Source: Branchinecta lynchi | Taxonomy: Eukaryota; Arthropoda; Branchiopoda; Anostraca; Branchinectidae | Length of the DNA: 64,000 bases | Direction: 5' to 3' | Assembly (NCBI GenBank): GCA_023053575.1 | Contig: JAKZAP010000010.1 | Coordinates: 11,059,225 to 11,123,224, forward strand | Part shown: positions 40,001 to 49,000 of the stretch, piece by piece | Layout: every line of letters starts with the position of its first letter | Position numbering within the stretch: the stretch's first letter is position 1 | Position numbers and translations under genes: made by a program | Notes under the pieces: model-generated | The model's input: the letters and a program-made list of their open reading frames with translations, nothing else | The model's database searches: none | Told to the model about the DNA's origin: nothing

Positions 40001-43000
40001 TTTAACTAGGGTTGGTTGATGACAATATGTGGTAGGCAAGTTCACTGATATGAATATGAAAAGAAAAAGAAGACATGCCTATTATCAAAGCATGGTCCCG
40101 TTGATATATGCTTCTCAATGATGCATCTCTGTCTTCTAGTCTCCTCCTTACAGATATACCCTCGGTGGTCCAGGTCTGTCAAATGGCAAAGATTCTGGCA
40201 CTGGTGGCCACAAGCCAGAAAAGCCAAGCACATGGCAGGACAGCCATTTCCAGGCAGGTTGATGAAATCGTCGAATGAGGAGACTCGAACTTCCTGCCAG
40301 TGCTTGTCGCACCGGAGTGCCAGCGAGCCCCCAATCTAAAACAGAATAAGTATTTATTTTTATCAGTCTTACCCAGGTACTTCTCTACAGATCATAAGGT
40401 AAGGATGGGCAATCATTTTATACAACCTAACGTTTTTCTCCCAAACAGCGAAAAGGCAACACTCACGCCTCAGTGGGATACAGACTATGGGTACACACGT
40501 TAAATACATGATACACATTACAAAATCGAACGCAAAAACATTACTACAGAATTTTGGACAAATCCTAAAAGTAGAAAAAAGAGTGCAACCTACAGATATT
40601 AGACACCTCACTCCGGAACAAACTCTCCCTTGCCTTTCATCATAACCAGTCCACCATCGCATCAAGTTTAGGGGAAATCATGTAAAACGTCGGTGTACCA
40701 CGAACGAGAACCCATAATTCTGTAGGAGAATAGTCGTTACAGAGTTGTGTGACCGCCATTACTCCCATCTAGACTTTAATTCACGTTTGTTGTTTGTTAG
40801 GAACAGACGAAATCGTCGCGTGATTAAATCTCGAATATTTGAGCATTTCCCCGCTCCTACTTACAGCATCGTTCCTTTCAAACACTGCCAGCACCTTCTT
40901 CCACAAGCTTCCTCCCGAGACTCGCAAAAGTTCGGCATCACCCAATACGAAAAGTCCATGGCGAGCACGTGACATCGCAACTGTGATCCTATGCTCATCG
41001 TCAAGGAAGCCAACGATGTTCTTCAGGTTACTGCGAACCAATGACAGAATGATGACGTCATTCTCTTCTCCTTGATACTCGTCGACGGTTCGGATGGCAA
41101 GGGGTGGAATAGTCGCGTCGATGCTTGTGAGAGCGGAGTACCGTGGGTCCTGGCTCACGATCTGTAATGTATAAAAGGATGTTCAGTGGAGGACGAAAGC
41201 TATTCTGCACAGTTATCTATGTTGGCTCTGACCCTTCACAGCACCTTTAAAGCACATCTCGCAATACTTACTGTTTAAGTTCTAATATTAACAACTGTCT
41301 AAATACTGTAAAAGTATAAAAAACTGCCTTTTAAGAAATTATCCACAGTTTTGGCTGTTTCAAGCCTTTTACCAGACCCATTTTTTAGCAAAAACTTGGC
41401 AAACTTCAGAAAACCGGTCTTACGCATCAACAGCACGATACTCAAGGTTCAACGTTATCTTTATTTGCAAAAAAAATCTGTCATTATCACTTTCCGCTGC
41501 TGAGAGCAGAGCTCTGGAAACTCGAACACTCGTAGCTACTCGTTTATTTCACCAAAAACATATAAATTAAACAAACAATGTACCATTAACGGCCACTTTT
41601 AAGACTAAAGAATCCTGATTGTGGACGCAACTGTAACCACCATAAATCCGCTATATCATTCCTTTATTACCCCCCCCCCCCCCAGGTCCCTTATGTAATT
41701 TGTGTGTCTGAGTTTAGGAATCAACAAATGCAGTTACGGAAGTATGTTCTCTTGGCATTATAGGTACGACGGGTCCTTTAACGGACAAGTGACAGAGGTT
41801 GTATTTACTCTTTCTTCTACTGCCCCCTTTTTTCAGAAAGCCTCGCCTAGCGCAACTGATGAGAAGATCGGACTGCTTTTAAATCTGGAAGAACGCGATA
41901 ACTTTGCAGTATTTGCTACTGGGATTAATATCGTCTCTACTGAGATGAGATTATTTCTAATTCGGACTAATCTTCTCCCAGTAGACATAAGATTAATCCT
42001 AGTAGCAAATAAGAGAAGAACTTCTTACAGCGTAATAAGTGGTGTTTTCATCAACTGTGCATAAAGCGTGGTTCGCCACCAGTATTAAATTTGTGGGAAA
42101 GAGACAATCGGCCATTTGTGGACTGGCTTTCAAAGAGAGTTGTTGGTCTATCGCAGAGCATTTCTTTACTGAGCCCTTTATCTGTTTTAATCCGTTACTC
42201 TCTAATTGTATCATATCTTGGCATAGGCTACCTCTATCGAACAAGTTCATATTTTGATGATGGTGAAATTTTATTTACGCACTGGACAAGAAAAGAGAAA
42301 TAGCGCAGTGCAAAGAACAAAAGGAAAAAATTAAACTGAGATTTCAATATCAGAGTAAATGCCAAGATAAAAAAAAAACTTTGAAAAAGTCTCGATCAAT
42401 TTTTTGGTTCAATCATATTTTGTACGAAGGTCCCGGGGTGATAGGTATAGAACTCCCGAACAAAAAGCGAGTCTACAAAAGAAGTCTAAAAGCCCTTAGG
42501 ATTCAACCGATTCCAAAGTAGTAAAGTAGTAGTAAAGTGGTAGTGAAAAAGTAGTAAAGTGGTAGTCAAAAAGTAGTAAAGTGGTAGTAAGTAGTAGTAA
42601 AGTGGTAATAAACTTTGTTCTTTCACTCTTCTTTCGTTATCTAAAATTTTTGCTAAAGTTGCCACTATGAACGTTGAACACCTGTTAAATACATAGATTT
42701 AGAGTTTCCGAAACTATCACCGCAGTGAAAGGTCTCCATGTCCGTATTCTTCCTTCTGGCAACCCTCTTGGATCACCAGTCTGTGCGGCCATCCATTTAG
42801 TTTCCATTCGTGTTTAAGTGTTACTGTTTTGGTTCATGTTCTTTGGGCTTTTCTTTTTCGTTTTAAAATTTCCTGTATATTTCCTGTTCTGACTTCCACT
42901 ATATTTGACGGTGCAAAACGGATAAGCACCGTCAAATATGATTCGCAGTCAGCTTGGACCCATATTCCCCTAGTTCTCCTGTAGTGCACACAGTCAGTAA

Positions 43001-46000
43001 AATTCAGTCGTTCACTGTCCACGAATAAACCAATGGACAAAACGCCCAAAAACATCTTCATAGCGACTCTGAGCTAAGTGCGCAAACAAATGTTTAGATC
43101 AGCACATCTAGAGCGTGTTCCACCCTTCCACAAATAGTAACTATTAGTTACTATTTCCGTTCCAACCTTACCAAAAGTTACTACGCTGACCGTTCCAACC
43201 TTCTCGAAATAGTAACTAATAGTAACTATTTGCTTACCACGCTCGGGAGCGTAGTAACTACGCATCTCTGCAACGTGATTGGTCGGATTCGCCCGTGGCA
43301 TGATATTCTGCTGGAAAATAGAAAAGTCGTTCCAGCCTTGACGGCAAAAAGCCAAAATTTGTGACGTCATGCGTAGTAACTACGGTAAGTAGGATGGAAC
43401 ACGCTCCTAGTAGCCATCTAGTCGGTAGCCCGGCAACGGCAGAGCCACGACTTCGGACAAATCCAACTGGCAAAGGTTGCCAGAAGAACCACTGCAGTGA
43501 AGGAATTCTAAAGCAAGATTAAAGAAGAAATTAAGTACATTATCGAGATGAGGGCTGATAGTTTACTACCTGGGGCAAGGAGAAAATATATTGGTAAAGC
43601 AAAAGAGAGAATTGGTCCTTACTTCTGTCCTATGTGTGTAATTGAATGAATGGAGAAAGGAGGTATTTTGGTGAGAGAGTATATAATGAAGAATGGATGG
43701 TAAGGATGAATGTTTTGTTACTGCGAAAAAACTTGGACGTTACTGTGATTCTGTAAGTTAGAGAATTTATTTATAAGATTTCTGTTGCCATGGCCCACGG
43801 GCTTTTTTGGGTAACATATTCTATTCCATGCAAATAGCAGAAACCTCATGCTCAACATCCTACACAAAAACAAGAATATTCTTTTAGGCTTTGTTTCTAC
43901 ACTTATTTATTTAAAACCTCTACTCCCCAACTTAAATCTAATTCTAATTATTCTAATTAAATTCTAATTATATCTAAAAATTACCTTTTCCAAATACCGT
44001 AGCTGTCCGTTATACGTAGTAATGATTGTGATGTTTTTCCTTGCGTATCCTTGGTTCAAAAGATATCTTGCCAGCTCCAGGGCAATCAAAGCTTCTTCGA
44101 CGTTCAGCTTACTAGCAGTGGAGCGCTCCTAAAATCGAAAGTTCCAGTTTTTTTTTTCCACCGCGACCAGCATCTGCTAAGGCAACTATCATCAAACACT
44201 GCAAATCTCAAGGTAACAAAATGACTCCTTTCCCGCATCGATTCCCGACTGTACAGCCAAAGTTAATAAACTGCCGATCATTTCGATCGTAATATGTTTG
44301 AGGTGAGGTTTGGAGCGTGTTCCACCCTAATAACCGTACTACGCATGACGTCACGAATCCTGGCTTTTTGCCGTCAAGGCTGGAACGGTCTGTCTACTTT
44401 CCAGCAGAATATCATGCAACGGGCGAGTCCACCAATCACGTTACAGAGATGTGTAATTACCACGCTTACTAGACTCCCGAGCTTGGTAAGCAAACAGTTG
44501 CTATTAGTTACTATTTCGAGAAGGTTGGAACGGTCAGCGTAGTAACTTTTCACGAGGTTAGAGCGAAAATAGTAACTAATAGTTACTACTGTTAGGAGGG
44601 TGGAACACGCTCTTGAAGTGTATGAAGTTCTGACTTTCGTCACATACGGGAAGTCATAGGACCACCCATCGTTAATCTTTCTTCTACAGTCGGCTGCCGC
44701 ACCCTCAAATCCAATCAAGAGAGCGATTTCGTCAGCCGTGTCCTAAGATATAGGCAGAACGACATATAACTGCCCGCTGCGGAGAAAGAGACGAAAAAGA
44801 GACAACAGACTAAAAAATGAGACTATATAGACTACAGTAGAGGTATGCTTATGTGAACAGTTACTTTAACGTGAACAGTGCAGTTTTGGGCTAAATGGCA
44901 AATGAAGACCCAAAATACCTGTACAGGTGTTTCCGGATGCCCTTAATTACCTTTTTTGACTAACTGGTCGTTAGCTCTGGACGCAGCAAGTGCATGAAAA
45001 TGGCGAAGTCCACTGTCAACAAACGTTCACAGAAGCATACCTCTACTGTACAAAATGATAAGTACTAAGAGACGATCCAAGAACGGATTTGTGTTTTATT
45101 CAAGAACTCTTGCCATGGTTTTCATGAAACAAGGTGCTAAGGCTTTGAGAACGGGCTAACTTCCAGTGAATCTTTAACAGCATGTCACCGCACTACAACC
45201 AACACACGTATTTTGTTCAACGTCCCCTGAATTCTAGCGTATGCTTCTAAACGAAGGTTGTATGTAAAAAAGAAAAAACTGAATCCTTTAAAGGACACCT
45301 AAATGAAGAGTATGAAGTATCATCCCTATCTGTATGACTTCCATTAACATTGCCTACAGAAAACCCAATCCAAATACGAAAAAGTGTTCCCAAGCTATGA
45401 TTTTTGCTTCATTTTGCATCTATCCTTATTTCGGTACCGAACAATTTTAAAAATTAACAAATGTTTCAAATCAACCCTTCTTCTGGAATATTTTTTAACC
45501 AGTTAAGCCCAATCGTATATCTACAAGCAATTCCAATACGATCCGGCCAGCGCTGTACACGATTTGAATGAATTGCGCTTTTTGTCTTGGAGTCTGCATG
45601 TGCAAACCTCCAGAAACGAACATCCCTATTTTGAAAACGTCACGCTCAGGAGAAGAATGCTCTCCGTGGCCATATCTGTAAATGCATTTTCCATGGTGTG
45701 TTCAAGTATGGTTTCATTGTTCAGGTGTCCTTTAAGGAATTATTTGTCAGTGAAAATTCCAAGAAAGAACCCACATTGCAGTAAAACAGGGCTCCTCACC
45801 CCCGTCACTCAACGTCCCCTGAATTCTAGCGTATGCTTCTAAACGAAGGTTGTATGTAAAAAAAGAAAAAACTGAAGCCTTTAAAGGACACCTAAATGAA
45901 GAGTATGAAGTATCAACCCTATCTGTATGACTTCCATTAACATTGCCTACAGAAAACCCGATCCAAATACGAAAAAGTGTTCCCAAGCTATGATTTTTGC

Positions 46001-49000
46001 TCCATTTTGATTTCGGTACCGAACAATTTTAAAAATGAACAAATGTTTCAAATCAACCCTTCTTCTGGAATATTTTTATTAACCAGTTAAGCCCAAACGT
46101 ATATCTACAAGCAATTCCAATACGATCCGGCCGGCGCTGTACACGATTTGAAGGAATTGCGTTTTTTGTCTTGGAGTCTGCTGTGCAAACCTCCAGAAAC
46201 GAACATCCCTATTTTGAAAACGTCACGCTCAGGAGAAGGATGCTCTCCGTGGCCATGTCTGTACCTGCATTCTCCATGGTGTGTTCAAGTATGGTTTCAT
46301 TGTTCAGGTGTCCTTTAAGGAATTATTTGTCAGTGAAAAGTTCCAAGAAAGAACCCACATTGCAGTAAAACAGGGCTCCTCCCCTTCGTCACAGGCTTGA
46401 CAATTTTCTTTTACAAAACCAAAAATTTGCTACTCTTCACGGCGTGCGCCTTATACAAGATGATACCAAGAACAAATAATCAGATAGAACTTATGTCTTT
46501 AGTCTCATGCAGCTACTATGAAAACCCCGACAAAATAGAGCGGACCTAGAGGTATCTACTCTAGCTTTAAGCTCATGTTGATACCCGTTTACTCCTCTTC
46601 CGTCTTCACCGTTGCTTACCGCACAAGACATACTGAAGAAGGCTAGCAGGAGGCGTACTCCGCGCGCCGACTCGCTCTGGAGCGTGTCCGTAGAACCAAT
46701 CAGCTTTGACTGCTAGATTTCATCTTCAGCGACTTAGCAGCGAAATAGCTATTTGTAGAGGTAACGAAACGTGATGTGGCGCGAAGCTAGTAACCTCCGC
46801 ACATTTGCACCAGGATTCGGTCGTATTTTACTCGACTCAGCATGTTTTTATGACCCAGACAGGGAGATAGCAGTTCTATCTCGTTATGTCTTCTTGATGA
46901 TACGTAGTCAACTTGGGCGGACAGTAAAAAAACATAAAAAAAAAACTCACTCTCATTTCTTCCGACTGTCTGTCGAAGAAGAACAGGTCCTTCACCATCC
47001 CCCTGACCTTTGGATACTGAAGCACTTTCGGATGATTTCTCAAGACCGGATAAACGGCTGGAGTCACCAGCTGAGCAATTTCCGGTCTCATCCGGTGTTG
47101 AATCTCTAGCACACAAGGTGACATTCCAAGCTTGACGAGGCGTTCGAAGAATGAAACTCCAAGGTTCGCATTCACTAGACGATGGTTGGATACGAACGGA
47201 CGGAGCTGTTTATGATCGCCTATAAGTAAGATCTGATAAGATAGTTTGGTCAGCTGGGATTCTAGCTCCGGATTTGTACTCAGTCCTGAGACATTAATGC
47301 TATAAGAAATGCTACTTCATAGCCGATTTCGTTTTTTTCTTTGGATGAGAATACGACAGAGCCTTAATGAAAGATATTCATTTTAGCATGGCTTTAGAAG
47401 TTCTTGCTAGGTAAATAGTTTTCGGGCAAAACATCTGGGTTGACCGAAGGAGTGTCCTACGAGTTTAATTCAAAGACAGAATATTTGTATCACATTCGTA
47501 GAAATGACCCTACGTCACGATTACCCTGTCGTCAAGATAAATCAAGGGTTAATTAATCACTTCGGCGCAATCTAAGATATAGATCCTGACGTGATGCTCC
47601 TAGGAGTGATGATTCTGGTAAGTGGTCTCGTCTAGTTCTTAGTACAGTAGAGGTATGCTTATGTGAATAGTTACTTCAATGTGAACAGTGCAATTTTCGG
47701 CTAAATGGTAGAAGAAACATCCAAAATACCTACATAGGTGTTTTCAGATGCCCTTAATTACCTACTTTGGCTAACTGGTAGTTAGCTTTTAAAGTGCATG
47801 AAAATTACTGGATTCTAGCGCATCCCAGGACAGCATCCAGGGTTTTGTTTTCCAATCAGGGTTCACAGACAGTATGAAGGCAAAAAAATTAGGAAAATTA
47901 CCGAAGCCAGCAGAAAAGAAGCTTTGTAACTTATCAATTATTTATTTACTGCTGCAGATTGCACAAGGGCTTCAGTACTAAGATCGCGGTGCCAGCACCT
48001 CCGAATAGTCATATATCCCTGACTTCAGGATAATTGCCATTACAGATTTAGACTTTTTAATGTTTTCACAGGTTTTACAGTAAAACAGCCCGCAATATCA
48101 GGATATCAGCTGTTCTCAAACCTGGAGAGCCAAAACAGAAGAGGTGTTGCCATTTACGTGAAAAGTCACTTTGAGGTAAGGGAACTAATAATTCCAAACG
48201 ATTATGCACCCTGGGTTGAATTTGTTTGTGTACAGGTGTTACTCCCCCATGAATCTCTAAGTATAGGATGCATGTATCGTAGCCCCAGTAGTCCCTCTCC
48301 ACTTGAGTCAGAAAAAGCTTTAGTAAGTGTGATCGAGAAAATGAAAACCCTCAAGACAAATACTGTTCTGCTACTTGGTGATTTCAACATGCCAAACGTT
48401 GAATGGGTTGATGGACTGGGATATAGTAATTCACGGGATGAGCAACCATTTCTATCTTGTCTGTCAAACAGTTTTTTCCATCAGTGTGTAATGGAACCAA
48501 CCAGAGTTAGAGATGGTCAGAATCCATCCTTATTAGACCTGGTGGTTGTGGATGACCCGGAAAAGATAGTGAGTCTGGAACTCCGCCCCCCCCATAGGAA
48601 AAAGTGACCACTTAAGTATATATACCATTGTACAGACCCAGTCCCTTAGCAGCAACTTTCGAAAACAAAAGTTCATCAACTACAACAGTATACGTGAGGA
48701 GCTGCGAGAGGTAGATTGGAGTTTCATAGATGCCAGTGTCACACTTGAAACAAAATGGGAACGTTTCAAAAGTTTACTCCTTGATTCCGAAAAAAGACAC
48801 ACAGAAATTAAGTTTGTCAAAAACCCAAAAACATTACCATACATGTCAAAGAGAATGCGTAACCTAATTAACAGGAAGAAGAAGGCTTGGAAAAAGTTAA
48901 AAAGTAATGACTCAGATGAAAACAAACAAAAGTTCAAAGCAGCATCCAGTCAAGTAAGAAAGACTTCAAGGCAAATTATAGAAAAGTACGAAGAGCAGAT

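Noticed and set aside
44620..44745. Minus-strand open segment [19 protein letters not shown]... after an AG, between exons 2 and 3
   Set aside because: Exons 2 and 3 already join in phase 0 with the expected helicase alignment. The segment has no helicase similarity, and its 3' side runs into the MITE at 44313-44612 without a good donor.
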